64,000 bases of DNA. It comes from Ampelocalamus luodianensis. Lineage: Eukaryota; Streptophyta; Magnoliopsida; Poales; Poaceae. Below, piece by piece: positions 44,661-56,642 of this stretch. The DNA is taken from the NCBI GenBank assembly GCA_036346255.1, contig CM070628.1, forward strand, positions 27,791,840 to 27,855,839. The letters are read 5' to 3'. The notes below the pieces were generated by a model. It searched no databases. It saw only the letters and a program-made list of their open reading frames with translations, and was not told the DNA's origin. Both the position numbers and the translations under genes were made by a program. The stretch's first letter is position 1. Each line of letters begins with the position of its first letter.

Positions 44661-44990
44661 CGCTACTACAAAAAGGCTAATACTAGACGTCTCATCACAG
44701 ACAGTTGACCAAAACCGTTAGTATTAAATACAATTACATACGGTTTTGGTTTAGCGACTGTTTGTGTTACTGGCTGCGCTAAAAACCGTCTATGAAGAGG
44801 TAATATCACAGATGGTTCATGTTGAAAACCGTATGTGAAGTATCACAGACGGTTCTTCTAAACAAGAACCATTTGTGATACTACTAAATATCACAGACGG
44901 TTTATGTTGAAAACCGTCTATGATATTATGGTCAACACAGACGGTTTCTTCTGAGATTCGCAGTGCGGAATGGCGGAAATTTTTAGACAT

Positions 44991-45035
44991 GTGCGCGGGA
45001 GGCGAAATGTTTTGGCATTATCTTTATATATTATA
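44991..45035 (+). promoter_or_regulatory. Promoter-like module in the CACTA element
   Basis: GTGCGCGGGAGGCGAAAT is followed by TTTATATATTATAG, then a pyrimidine-rich leader. The counterpart is on the minus strand at 14258-14223. Confidence 0.55.
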
Positions 45036-45814
45036 GTCACCCCTACCTTGTCTTCCATTAGTCTCTCCCTCTCCCTTCCCTACGTCGAGCTCCAGCTACC
45101 ACCAACTACCATCGTGAGCTCCTCCGCCTCCGGTTGTGATGCCATGATTCACTGCACAAGACACTCTTATCGTCATCGTCGTGACACAACGGTGATGGTG
45201 CCGCCGCCTCTCCTTCATTGCCGATGATATCCACCATTTGATCCCCTCCCCTCTCTTCCTTATTGATATCCCCGATGTCAGTAAGTGATCAATTGCTTGT
45301 CACCTCTCCCTGTCTTGTTGCTTTTTGTGGCTCTTAGTGGTGATCATGGTTTTCTTGTGAATGAATAGATCAAGCTAAGATTGCAGACATCGATAGCGAG
45401 CACCTCGACATCCCTGACTCCGAGTACTAGGTCATCATCCGACTCTTCGTCTCGGACTCGTTTTCCCGCATTGTTCGGTAAAACAGCTATAACTTTTGCA
45501 TACGAACTCGGATTGCGACGTTCTTTGACTCGTTGAAAAGCTAACGAAAAGTTCAATCTAAAAATCCATAAAGTTGAGGTCAAATTCTCTTCGCAAGGTC
45601 TTAAAAAAGTGAAAACCCCCCAAAAAAAGGTTGTTTAGGTCTCAAAATAGCCTCCGAAGTTTCAACAACCATTTTCGCCGTTCGTTCGCCGTCCAGTTTG
45701 AGTTTTCTTTCATTCTAGATTGTGTAATCAATTATATGTAGATACTCGGGTCCAACTGTCTAGCAATTGATTGGTTTGGCTCAGAATTCGAAAAAAAATT
45801 GCAATAAAAAAATA
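45036..45814 (+). other. CACTA interior after the promoter module
   Basis: A short Pro/Ser-rich frame (to about 45227), an intron-like segment (45280-45368) and a short acidic frame (IDSEHLDIPDSEY, 45387-45430) are seen. Then comes a conserved-looking AGCTATAACTTTTGCATACG...TTCTTTGACTCGTTG stretch (45483-45538). No family is recognised. Confidence 0.35.
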
Positions 45815-46037
45815 TCACAGACTAAAAAACCATCTATGATAGTCTATTTTTACAGACGGTTCTGATTATCACAGACGGTTCTTGTTCAGAACTGTCTATG
45901 ATAGCTTTTTTTCACAGACGGTTAAAAAATCATCTGTGGTGACCTATGTCATCACTGACCCATAAAGTCAGATGGTTCAGAAAACCGTCCGTAATGGTAA
46001 TTTTGAATCGTCTGTGATTATCTTTTTCGTAGTAGTG

Positions 46038-47309
46038 AGTGAACGAAGAATATGACATTGCATTTGATCACTGAGTCATGAGCTATTATAACGCAAATTA
46101 TTGTCCCATCTGAATCGATAGTGCAGCTAACCAACCTAATCTAGACGACTACTACTAGTATCATCGTGCAATAAAAAGGGTGAAAAAAAATGCTTCAGAC
46201 ACCATGATAGTGTTTCCACTGAGCTATGTCTGTGTGCAACGTCATTCATTATTATTTTTATTTATTTACCGGAGTGCAATGTCATTCTTGCATATGCCTG
46301 AATGCGTTTAACCGCAGGGCTCACGTCAAGATTCGCAAAGTTTTGATGATCATCCTGAACCGTCCTGAGTGGATACTAAGCTTTAACATGTCATTTCAAG
46401 CTTAGAGCCACTCCAAATTGCAGTGCATCTTGCCGGATTTGGCAAGTACGATGGGCCTGAATTTACCCGGACCGTGGAAATTGGCGTGTTTGGACGAGCA
46501 TTTCATGGATGAGCTCACTATTCCGGCAAGCCGTAGTGCCGATGCGACTCTAGAACAAAAGATGGATGCTCCTGTTTGGAATTTGGGTAGGTTTGATTAT
46601 GTTGAACCGGAACGGCGACTAAAGGGGTTGAATAGAAGCACCTACTCTTTGTCGATCCAGATGGTATTCAACTTCTTCTTCACCTCAGTAGCTATAGAAG
46701 CTATGAAAATCAGAAACGCAAGCATAGCAAAAGTCTTACGTTGAAACTGAAAATCCCCATGGCAAAGCCTGCCTGCCGGTCTGACCGAGAACACTTGATT
46801 GGTTTGACCGCCTGGACTTTGCGGTCTGATGCAGACAGGAGCAGCAGCCCACGAAGATCATAAATTGACCTAACTTTCATTGCGGTGATCCAAATCCCCT
46901 GAGATTCCAACTATAGCTCATTAAGAAGGCTATGAACCTATTCCAATCGACGATCGAGACGATCGAAACTATGGTTCTATGAATTTCTTGGATGAGATCA
47001 AGAAGACACAAGAACCGAGAAAATTTAAACTTTGATATAAAAACTTGCTCGTGGGTGGATGATAGTCAAGATGACCCTAGATGGATTCACACATCCTAGT
47101 AAACTAGATCATAGCAAAATACCCAAAGAAAACCAAAGGAACACACAAAATTCTAAAGGCATCAAAAAGAGAGTAAGAACAAAAGAGAACTCATCTTGGG
47201 GCAAATCTTGCTTGGATTAATTCAAAAGATTGTTTGGTTTACAGTCACTCCACCATAGAGGATAAAAGCTCAACATCTGAGCATTCAATCAATCCATCTC
47301 CCTCAAACC
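46038..47309. other. Sequence between CACTA and LTR C; one unrecognised 97-codon ORF
   Basis: An ATG-initiated frame at 46451-46744 (starts MGLNLPGPWKLACLDEHFMD) is open but I do not recognise it; composition is unremarkable and there is no TATA nearby. 46760-46830 contains GGTCTGACCG inverted motifs of the kind found in some copia LTRs. 46900-47300 looks like minus-strand retroelement UTR. Nothing further can be supported. Confidence 0.3.
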
Positions 47310-47997
47310 TGTAACATCTCAATTTTCTGAGCTTAAAAATCTTTTTAGTTAGTAAGGAGAAAATTCACCATTTGGATTTATTTGAATTTAAATTTTAAAA
47401 GATTAATATTGGACTTTACAAACAAAAACATTTAATGTGAATAATCCCAACATGAACAATAGTCAAAGCTATTTTATTTGGGTTCTTTGTGCTCAGATAT
47501 ATTTTCTAGATTTTTCTAGAATTTTTCTGAGTTCATTTGCTATTTTCTATTGCTTATTTGAATTTCTGGTATTTTCTAAATTAGAAAAACTATTAAAATC
47601 TTAGAAAACCCTCTCGGGCCGAATCTCTCAGGCCCAACCTCCTTTTCACGCGCGCGAGGCCCGCGTGCGCTTCTAACTCACGCGCTCGGCCACTTCAGCG
47701 CGCCGCCTCCACCCGCTGCCAGGTGGGCCCGCCGAGGTCGTCGCCTTCCTCCAGCTCATTCCTCGCCCGCGTTCGCCCTCGGCTGCCATGGCTGGGGCTC
47801 AAGCCTCGTCCGACAAAGGTGGATGCGGCCCTGATTTTATGCACTGATGATTCCTTCTAGAAGCCCTAGCTATCCCGCACTCGTTTCCGTTGAAATCTTA
47901 TCCCGACGCGGACTCTATCTCCTCTCAATCCCGGATTCTCTCTCGTGTTCAACTCGGACTCGATTTGGGGATTTCCTATCCCGGGCACCCCAGTCCC

Positions 47998-48006
47998 TAT
48001 AAATAG
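47998..48006 (+). promoter_or_regulatory. TATA box of LTR C
   Basis: TATAAATAG is followed about 45 bases on by a CT-rich leader start (CCCAACCCTCTCC). Confidence 0.7.
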
Positions 48007-48813
48007 CACCCGAGGATCGCCCGATCCTCCGCAACGCAGAACCCCAACCCTCTCCACCTCTAAAGCTTCGGCGCCGCCACAATTTGGAGTTTAGGGTTTT
48101 CGCCGCCGATCTGTTCTTCGTCGATTCTGCCGCCATCGTCAACGCTCCGTCGCCTCCAACCGGTGCTCTGACATCGCCGTCACCTGGGCTCCACGGTGTG
48201 CGCCCCCGTTTCGTCAGCCGACCCCCGTAACCCCGTTGTCGGTTTTGACCGCGCCCCTCCGCCGCCGACCTTGAGCGCCGCCGCAGTTTTGGTCACCGCC
48301 GGGAGCAACCAACCGTGTCACCAGGTTCGCAATAACCTGGGTTGCATCCCAGTACCACCCACCCTCGCCGGCGAGCCGCCGATCGCCGACGACCACCGGG
48401 TCTAGAGCCACCGTTGTCGGCATTGGCAACGTGGCCGTCCACGTCAGCGTCAGCACCGGCCTCGTGCAAGCTATGAGGACCCCAGTTTATTTGGCTCGTA
48501 ATGCTTAACCAACCACCTGGTCCTAGCATCACAAATCAAATAAACTAAGCCTCGAGACATGCATACTTCCCAGATACTGCAGTGTGCACACCTCTTCACA
48601 AAATTAAGCATCAACTCCATTCCAAACATATAGTCCAAACATCACAATATTTAACAGAAGACAACAAAGTAGAGTTATTACAACAAAGGCCAACCGGCCA
48701 AATAACAATAGGTAACTAAATAAACAGCGGAAGCAAAAATGCCATAAGATGGCTATAAACAAAGCCAATCAGCGTGCCTTCAACACACAAGGCATCTGAC
48801 CGGACCGCCAAGC

Positions 48814-48881
48814 CTAGTCGTCACACACGAAACGGCAGCACAACTCACAGAAGTGAGGCCCTTGGGGCTCACCTTCCTCCT
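48814..48881 (-). other. E2 acidic terminal exon candidate, G1 solo LTR
   Basis: It follows TTTTTGTTGCAG (minus strand). After two bases it reads EEGEPQGPHFCELCCRFVCDD and TAG; 68 nt = 2 + 22 codons. The phase is compatible with its E1. Confidence 0.5.
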
Positions 48882-50077
48882 CTGCAACAAAAATATTAAG
48901 CAAAGCAGATGAGTACAAAAATTGTTTTTGTACTCGCAAGACTGACGTGTGAACTAGCAGACCTATTCATATGCTACATGCAGGCTTATTTGGTGGAGGC
49001 CATATGTTTCATTTGCATAAAGCCAAATTTATTTGCAATAATGTAATACAGTTTGAAGGCAAATTTGCAATTCATCATTTTTTTTAGTGTTGAAATAACA
49101 GCGAAATAAAGATAGATACAAGTAACCACCTGGAAGTGACTATCCCAATAGCCACCACAACATAGCACGAATCCCCTGATTCGTACCACCCTGCAAGTTT
49201 TAATTTAAAAGGTTGTAGTCTAACTCTTGAAAAGCTTACCCAAGCGTGTCAATCACCTAGGACGAGGCTATTCGAATAGTTTTAACCTGCGCAGGTGTAC
49301 CATCAGATCCACACTTCGCATCGCCTTTAAGCCAAAAGAACACTTCCAAGGTATGCAGCACTGCTAAGTCCTACGAGACTTTTTCCAATATTGTGTATTA
49401 ACTACGAGCCGCTCGTATGGATAGAAATCCATACGCTTACATGGTAAAGCCGAAAAGACAACTACCTTTGCGGGGTAAAGCTTTTCGGACAACTACCATG
49501 CTCCCAACACCATCCCTCCTGCGACCTCCTGCGACCCGGAGTCAATACACGCCAAAGTACTAGGTCAAGAGAGGTCTCATATACTCTAGTGTGGTTAGCA
49601 CGCCGAAATGCCTGGATAACAGGTACTCACAAGATGTTCGGTCCTTAATTGACCTGGGCACCATTCCAGTCACACCCAACAGATCACACCAACATACCGT
49701 TGTGCCCAAGTCTAAATCTTTTTTTGTTTTCATTTTTAGTTTTGCAATTAAACACCGCATAAGCTGAAACATAAGGAACAATGATAATTTTATGTGATTC
49801 AGATCATCGACTAAGTCGATGATCGCCCAATACTACCGTTAACTAAGCATGGCTAAGCAACTGGACTCGTAATCTACTGAGCGATAAGAGTTCATCCAAC
49901 GAACTCCAATCACAGCAAAACCTAGGCTCAGGTAGTAGAGGATAAACATCTTCCTACAGATTATGCATCTACAGGATTAACTAACCAATTTAACACAAAT
50001 TACGCGATGCATACATACAGTTTAAATAAAATAATAGACTTTAAAGTACTGGAATTAATCATGATCAAACTGCTTGC

Positions 50078-50152
50078 CTGGCTGCTGCTGCTGCTCAATA
50101 TGCTCAACCTGTTGCAGAGGATCACTCTCGACAAAACCAGAACCGTCGCAAT
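50078..50152 (-). other. E1 acidic/Gln-rich exon candidate, G1 solo LTR
   Basis: It follows GATCGATAG. After a two-base overhang it reads CDGSGFVESDPLQQ...EQQQQP and ends G|GCAAGC. Its length of 75 equals E1 of family C, and its phase equals all others. Confidence 0.5.
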
Positions 50153-53055
50153 CTATCGATCGAGCAAAAACAACGAATAAGAACAACTTAACACCGACAA
50201 CACTCAAACATTCAACAACAACAGAAACATACCAAAATACACAGCAGCTAAAGCATGATTTAACAAAATTTTAGAAACAGAGAACAATTTATTTTAAGTT
50301 GTTATGAATTTTCTAGGAATTTTCTAAGCTAACAATACACATGAAGCACCATTCTAATATTCAACAAAAATTATGAACAGAAACACATCTATAACCTATT
50401 CTGATAAATAGTACACTAAATATGAAAATTTACAAAATTGGATTCACTGGATTTGGATAAAAAAATTTGAAAGAGATATGAATTTTCTAATTTGGGAAAT
50501 ACAATATAACACCATTAATTAATTACCAGATTTTTGCCAACAGATACATGGCTAAAACCAATTTTAGTAAATAGAACCTTTAAAATGGAAATTAACAGAA
50601 CTGGTTCCATGCGATTTGGAGAAAAATTGAATTAGTTATGAATTTTCTAAGTTTAAATGAATTAACAGTGCAACAGAAAATACATTTCCGAAATACTAAA
50701 GCCTTTAATACTTTTTCTACCGGCGCGCAGCTAACCACGAACACGCATATGCGGGCCCGCGCGAAACGCCGACTGTGTCAAACTTGACCTAGCTGCGCCA
50801 ACGGCGACGTCGGCGTATTCTAAGAATACGCCTCCGCTTATCAAAGTGTAATCCTAACATATACGCACAGAGAAATACGCTTCCCAACAGAGAAAACGTA
50901 TTATAAAGTTTACACAAACCTTAACTGACATCATGGGCCCACCTGACAGCGACTCAGAGGATAAACATAACGGTTGGATTAAAGATCTCTAAACGCGACT
51001 AACCAGAGAGGGGCCCACATGGCAGCGACACAACTAAACAGAGATTAGCGCTAATCTTAATGCTACCGGCGGCGCACCGGCGTTCACGAGGACGGCGGCG
51101 CGGCCGCACAACTGATCTCGCGAACCAGTAGGTCTCAGGGTGAGTGAGTTATACCTTCAGGTTCACAGAGAGCTCGCGAACTCGGTGACGACGACCCGGG
51201 CCCTCGAGGATGCCGGCAATGGTCGCGCGAACGAGGCGGACAAGAAGGTGCGGCCTCCGCGGAGAAGATGCTACGGGCGATGAGAAGCTACGGGAAGGCG
51301 CGCAACAGCTTCGCCTCGACTCCAGGAAGGATAAGCCCAAGCTAGCGCCGATGAAGAGGGTCCGAGGCGGCTGGAATCGACGCGGCGGCGAATCACCGAG
51401 ATCGGAGAAGAAACAGCCGCACGCCCTCAACAATGCACCAAAAACGAAAACGAACCCACCATTAGACTCAGTGGAAAATTGCGATCACGAGAGACCAGGC
51501 GATGAGGCTAGAGACTCACCAGATCGCAAACGAGCTCACAGAGCCGAGAGCACCGGAGGCGGAGACGACGACACCACCCCAGGCGATATACTGGACGCCG
51601 AGGATCCGGGTTGGGCAAAATGGAGGCGGCATGGAGAGTGGAACACAACGGCGGGGTCGCGGGCTCGAGAGCGGCTTTGACACGGTGGCGCTGCTCTGTG
51701 GTTCTTCTCCGGCCGAAACCAAGAAATGGGCGGAGGGAGCGACAGAGTGAGCGAAACGAGGAATGGATGGGTGCGGTGGGTTGATGAAAGCCTGACGATA
51801 CTTCGGTGAGGGACACGTGTCCACGACGTGGCAGCGACGAGCTGCGTGGCACGCATGCGCGGGCGGTCGCGAGCTCCGGTGAGACGCGGAGAAGACGAGG
51901 ACGATGCTGACAAGGAGGGCCCACTCGTCAGCGACGGCGACGAAGCGGCGCGGTGAGCTGGTTGAGCCAGACTCGGGTTCGGGCGCGAGGTGAACCGTGC
52001 GATACGCATCGGACGGTGGACATCGGTCGAGCTCGGACGGTGCAGCTAGGTGGTGCAGTCGGACGGAGCGGCGCGGTCGGGCTCGAGTCGGAGTTGAGTC
52101 CGAGCCCGACAAACAGTGATTCCAGAGTTTGAATTCAAAAGGCTGAGCAGGTTTGGGGAATTTTTAGAGGTAGTTCCCAAGCTCCAAAAATTTCGAAATT
52201 TTTATGGGAGCTTCCTGAGACAGAGGACAACCTTGTGTAAATTGTCCAGGAATTTTCATGCACCACATTTTCCTCCATAAAATTCACAATCTGCTGCACT
52301 ACGGGTTTGACCAGATTTCAAACTGGTTTGACTTGGCCATAAGAAACAGCAAACAAAATCTAAAAATTGTGAAATTTTTCAGAGAGGTAACTAGGATGAT
52401 CAAGATGATAGGAAAAATATTCCCAGAGGATTATCACAAGTTCAAGGCCAAGAATTTGGTTGACAACAACTTCCATTCACAAGGATACAATTCTAGATAA
52501 TGGAAATTGCTAGGGGAAAAATTTAGAAAACTTTCAAATGATTTCACGAGGCATCAAAAGTTTTTATTTCTCCTCATAAATTTACATTTGAAACACAAAC
52601 CCTAACTTAGGGCTGTTACACAAGCGTGGCAACAGTGTCGCCAACATCGACCTCACATCATTGACGCGCGTAGTCCAGAGCCAATCAAAACCCTGTTCGG
52701 TAGACTTAGTCTCACCGTGGATCAGGAGGTGACATGTGGGTCCCACATGTCAGTATTTTCTTTTATTTCTTTTAATTTCCGAAATTCTTCGCTGACGTCA
52801 GCATTGCGCAATAATCCAATTTTTCTTCAGAGAAATAATTCGGAAATTCTGGAAAATCCAAATTAGGGTTTCTTTTAGATTTAAAACTTCCAGAGCCCAT
52901 AACTTTTGCATCCTAACTCCGATTGAGCCCATTCAAATTTCTAAATTTATCTAAATTCAAGCTCTATTTATCTGAGATTTTTATTTAATTTTTTGGAGTT
53001 TTTTTTGCCTCTGTTATTTATTTATTTTGTTTGTTTGTGTCTCGTTTGCGAGTAG

Positions 53056-53130
53056 ACGTCGATTCGTCGGGGAATTTCGTTGAAGAAGGAGCACCCCAAG
53101 ATCAAGATCAATACATAGACCTTTTCCAAG
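53056..53130 (+). other. E1 acidic exon candidate, LTR C
   Basis: It follows TTTGCGAGTAG. After two bases it reads VDSSGNFVEEGAPQDQDQ... and ends CCAAG|GCAAGTC at 53131; 75 nt. Confidence 0.5.
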
Positions 53131-54331
53131 GCAAGTCATACCTTTGATCATCTTGAACCCAGTTTCCAAATTACTTTACTTCAAAGTACTGCATTCTATT
53201 TTAATTATTTATTTAAATGCTTTGGGTATAGTTATTATCCAAAATTGTTATCACACCTTGGCCTTGTATGTCATAATTCCTTGTCACCCTAGATTGGTTA
53301 CTAGTTGGTAATATTATAGCACCAACGTGGGTTGGTTAGTACGAGTAGATTGCTTAGCCATGCTACGAGTCTCACATCTCATGTAAGTTGCAATTTATTA
53401 AATGTGACTAAGTGACTATAGAACTTTGTGTAAAACTGTGTGCTATGTGTTATTACTTCGTGATGGTATGTGTTGCACTAAAACCAACTGGGTGGTAAAG
53501 GATTTAGACTGAGGCAAGTGGTGGATACTGTGTGATATGGTGGGCTTTGTGATGGGAATGATAATCTTTGTGATTTAGTTAGAACATGGAAGTGTTGCCT
53601 TGGTCAATTAAGGACTTAACTTTGTGCGCCATTGAACTGAGCCTTACTGTACGACCACATGCCTGGTATGGGACGGACCTAACTTAGTAAGTTATGGATT
53701 CTCGGCATTGACGTTCGGGTGGATAGGTTAAGCTGTGTGACAGGGTGGAGGTGCGACTACTTAGTGGTTGCATCGCGGGACGGTTCACCGCTTCCCTGTC
53801 CAGCGGTGTGTGTTATGCCAAAGCGCTTCGTTTGGATTGGCATAGCGGTTTGTAAGCACATCGGGAGTGTCAATGTTGAGATGAAGTTTCTGAACCGTTT
53901 TGTTATGATTAGTGCTTGCTACACTAGTTGTATCTTGTGGGTAAAGTGTACAGCCTCTGCAGAGTGTTAAATCAATCTATTCGAATAGCGCGTCATGGTC
54001 ATGGACATGCTCGGGGATTTCACACAAGGGGTAGTTTTTATAAAATGTTGGGATGGGAGCTGTGTGACCTCAATCATATGGCTATGTGAAATAATCTGTT
54101 TAGCTTTGTGTCTTTGTGGAAATAATTGTTAAATTAATATTGTCTATTTGTTTTGAATTATGCTTTCAATCTATTACTCGTATTCAATTGCAAATGTTGC
54201 TTTTATGCAAAAGAACCACAGAAGCCTTTACTTTGGAATAAACCTGCATCTATAAATTGTATTCTGTGGTATGATTTGCGAGTACAGTTGTGTACTCATG
54301 CTTGTTGTAAAACTTGCGCCCAAACCTACAG

Positions 54332-54384
54332 AAGAGGAGGAGTCTACGCCTGCTTTCGAGGAAGAGTTCGCCGAAGGTTGTTGA
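54332..54384 (+). other. E2 acidic terminal exon candidate, LTR C
   Basis: It follows CAAACCTACAG. After two bases it reads EEESTPAFEEEFAEGC and TGA; 53 nt = 2 + 17 codons. CCCAGTCGGTTGCCTGTGG follows, as in families A' and B. Confidence 0.5.
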
Positions 54385-54669
54385 TCGTTAGGGTCTGGAT
54401 CCCAGTCGGTTGCCTGTGGTGAATTGGTGGGATCTACGCTGGAGTTATTTCTGTTCCGCTGCTGCTTTATTTACTGTTAGCCATGCGTGGCTTAATAAGT
54501 GTAAACTCGACCATAAGGTCAAAACCCTTATTTGTTATTCAAACTAATCGTTTACTTTATTTATCGTTTGTGTGGATCGATATTTACCTATGTTGACCCT
54601 GTGTGCACTAGTGTGATCCTGGACTAGTGCAGTATTGAAAGATCTAGACCCGCCATTATGTGGTAATGG

Positions 54670-54975
54670 AGTTTTGGTGATTAATGATAAAACTAATTGG
54701 GAGACTAACACTTTTATTGATATACATATTGTGTAGTCTTATTTGGATATAAAGGTGAAAATCATGAAGGCATGCAAAGTGATTAAGTGATTAATGACAA
54801 ATGCACTTGTAAGACTAACACTCCTATTGTTATATCAAGTTTAGTCTCAGCTTGGATATAAAAGCAAAAATCCAAACAGGTATGTATTCATTAATGACAA
54901 TCTATTTGTGAGACTAATAATTCTATTGATTATCTATTGCTTAGTCTCGTTTGGATATAAAGATGGAAATACAAG
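54670..54975 (+). repeat. Diverged tandem repeats, about 110-bp period
   Basis: GTGATTAATGATAAAACTAA (54680), TGATTAATGACAAATGCA (54787) and TTAATGACAATCTATTTG (54890) each lead to GAGACTAA / AGACTAACACT and then TTAGTCTC...TTGGATATAAA. Confidence 0.7.
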
Positions 54976-55189
54976 AGGTATGCATTCTACTTCTTATTAT
55001 TATATCTTGTTGCATTCCTCGGATCCAAAATATAGGTTAAACTCCACCAAAAAGGTTAACTTGGATATGTGCATATGTTTCCATCACACATTTGTGTATG
55101 CACACATTTAGGGGGAGTTCATTCTATATTTTGTGGTTTCATTAGTATTGATCCATATTCTCTTTCCACATATATTAAGGATCTTTACT

Positions 55190-55510
55190 TTGAAACATAT
55201 CCTTGAATATATTTAACTTGTGTAGTTAACATATTCATATGAGTATATGAGAGCATATGAGACTTGTGTAGTTCATTGATGCTCATATATCCTTGAATAT
55301 ATTTTAACTTGTGTAGTTAATATATTCATATGAGTATATACAACTTGTGTAGTTCGTATACACTCATATTTGGTATATATAACTTGCATAGTTCATATAT
55401 ACTCATGACCTTGTTGTTTCATTAGTATTGATCTTTGTGATCTACTTTGAAACATAACTCTTGAGTATATATATAACTTATGTAGTTTATATATACTCAT
55501 ACCAATTACA
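55190..55510. repeat. Palindromic AT repeats
   Basis: Five or more imperfect units alternate CTTGTGTAGTTCATATA and TATATACTCATA / TATGAGTATATA in direct and inverted order. Confidence 0.75.
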
Positions 55511-55689
55511 TTCAATTATCTCGTAATTGTGTTGGTTATCATAAATTACCAAAGAGGAAAGATTTTGGTATCTTGTCCCAACCATTATGAGTTAATGTTA
55601 TGTTGTGGTAATTAATGATAATCACATTATGGAACTAACGTTTCTCCTTGAGTTGGATGAATAGGTTATGTTCTAGGTGTTTGAAGACT

Positions 55690-55950
55690 TTGGATGACAT
55701 CATATGTTGATTGTCATCAAGTCATGATTCTTGAAGAAGAAGAAATCATCATGTGTTGATGATGTTCAAGAAAAGGATGATCATCATGCGTTGATGATAT
55801 TGAAGTGAAGAGCTTGAAGTAAAGGATGCATCATGAGTTGATGCGTGTCAAGTTCAAGAAGATGAGATGGCCATTGGTTGATCATCGAGTCAAGTGAAGA
55901 GTGCATCATGAGTTGATGTATGTCAAGACTTGAAGCAAGGATATGCGTCA
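55690..55950 (+). repeat. ATCATGNGTTGATG repeats
   Basis: At least six imperfect units of CATCATGTGTTGATGAT / GCATCATGAGTTGATGC with AAGAAG spacers. Confidence 0.75.
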
Positions 55951-56159
55951 TCAAGCTTCAAGTGGTTGCGCAAGGAAAAGGTATGACTAGCTAGGGCTAA
56001 GGATTTGTTCCTAGTCTTTTACCGGTCTCGGTGTTTGGTTGGAGACCGGATTACTAGTATAGGTTGCCGTACTATTAAGAGGAGTCTTAATTAGTAACTT
56101 GAGTTAGTCATGTGTTGATAGCTCATTGTGTTTGCTCTAGCTCAACTTAACATGTTGCC

Positions 56160-56460
56160 TATGTTTGCAAATGTGTTTTGCAAATAGTTGTGGCTCATGG
56201 TTATTCCTTGTGGCGTTGATTCTAAAAGTTGGCAAATGTGTTTTGCAACTTGTTGAGAATCTCGCTTTTATCGTTGTTTGCATCGCTTGTCAATTGTGCA
56301 AATGTGTTTTGCAAATTGAGTTGAAGCGAAGTGCAATTTGTGGTGTGATTCTAAAAGTTGGCAAATGTGTTTTGCAACTTATTGAGAATCTCATTTTGAA
56401 CCCTTGCTTGCATCACATATCAATTGTCAAATGTGTTTTGCAATTGGATTTGTTTTGGAT
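56160..56460 (+). repeat. Five units containing CAAATGTGTTTTGCAA, about 65-bp period
   Basis: Cores are at about 56166, 56233, 56298, 56362 and 56428, spaced 64-67 bases. Two spacer types (AACTTGTTGAGAATCTC and ATTGAGTTGAAG-like) alternate, so the higher-order unit is about 130 bases. Confidence 0.85.
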
Positions 56461-56479
56461 GCAAACCGCCGCTCTCTCA

Positions 56480-56642
56480 GAAAAACGGTAGTACCGGGCG
56501 TGCCTACGCGGTATGACCGCATGATCTTGTATGACCGGTGGTTCCTTGGCGGAACTACCGCACCTGTTGAGCATGCGTTGCTCTGAGGTGGTGCGGTAGT
56601 ACCGAAGTGTACCACGCGGTATGACCGTGGTACGGTAGTACC
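56480..56642. repeat. GGTAGTACCG / GGTATGACCG short palindromes
   Basis: Repeated GCGGTAGTACCG, CGCGGTATGACCG and inverted forms are present, ending at the insertion point of the following LTR. Confidence 0.7.

Larger units (their letters stand above)
44661..46037. mobile_element. Non-autonomous CACTA element (1,377 bp), TSD AGT
   Basis: The left terminus is CGCTACTACAAAAA (canonical CACTA with one change) and the right TTTTCGTAGTAGTG. It is flanked by AGT at 44658-44660 and 46038-46040. ATCACAGACGGTT-type arrays lie at 44690-44950 and 45815-46020. The interior has a promoter-like module (44991-45035), a CT-rich leader, a donor-like GTAAGTG at 45280 with acceptor GAATAG at 45368, and no recognisable transposase. 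Confidence 0.88.
48472..52620 (-). mobile_element. Solo LTR, family G1 (4,149 bp), reverse, TSD CAAGC
   Basis: On the minus strand it starts TGTAACAGCCCTAAG (52620) and ends ...AAACTGGGGTCCTCATA (48472; the expected CACA has one change). It is flanked by CAAGC at 48467-48471 and 52621-52625. It is the complete reference for the partial LTRs at 1-6086. It contains the palindrome at 50812-50832, E1 (50152 to 50078), CTATTCGAATAG at 49268-49279 and E2 (48881 to 48814). Confidence 0.93.
47310..54631 (+). mobile_element. LTR of family C, split by a reverse solo LTR
   Basis: It begins TGTAACATCTCAATTTTCTG (47310). LTR pieces are 47310-48466 and 52621-about 54631. TATAAATAG is at 47998-48006, followed by a GC-rich leader (48007-48466). 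After the inserted solo LTR: E1 53056-53130, CTATTCGAATAG 53977-53988, E2 54332-54384. The right end is uncertain: AAACC precedes the left end (47305-47309) and also occurs at 54522-54526 after ...GGTCA, but LTR-like sequence seems to continue to ...GACTAGTGCA near 54631. No PBS or coding region adjoins, so it may be a solo LTR. Confidence 0.65.
54659..56642 (+). mobile_element. Repeat-rich LTR-like region, possibly a copia/SIRE-type LTR, interrupted at 56642
   Basis: It starts near TGTGGTAATGGAGTTTTGG. The TGGTGATTAATGAC...GAGACTAA start and GGTAGTACCG-rich U3 recall SIRE/Maximus-type copia LTRs of grasses (recollection, moderate). No coding domain is visible before the gypsy LTR begins at 56643. 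Internal repeats are listed separately. Confidence 0.45.

Noticed and set aside
51210..52112. GC-rich overlapping ORFs (up to 198 codons) in the reverse solo LTR
   Set aside because: They correspond to U3/leader sequence, are not conserved in the homologous LTR at 2606-3500, and show no domain.
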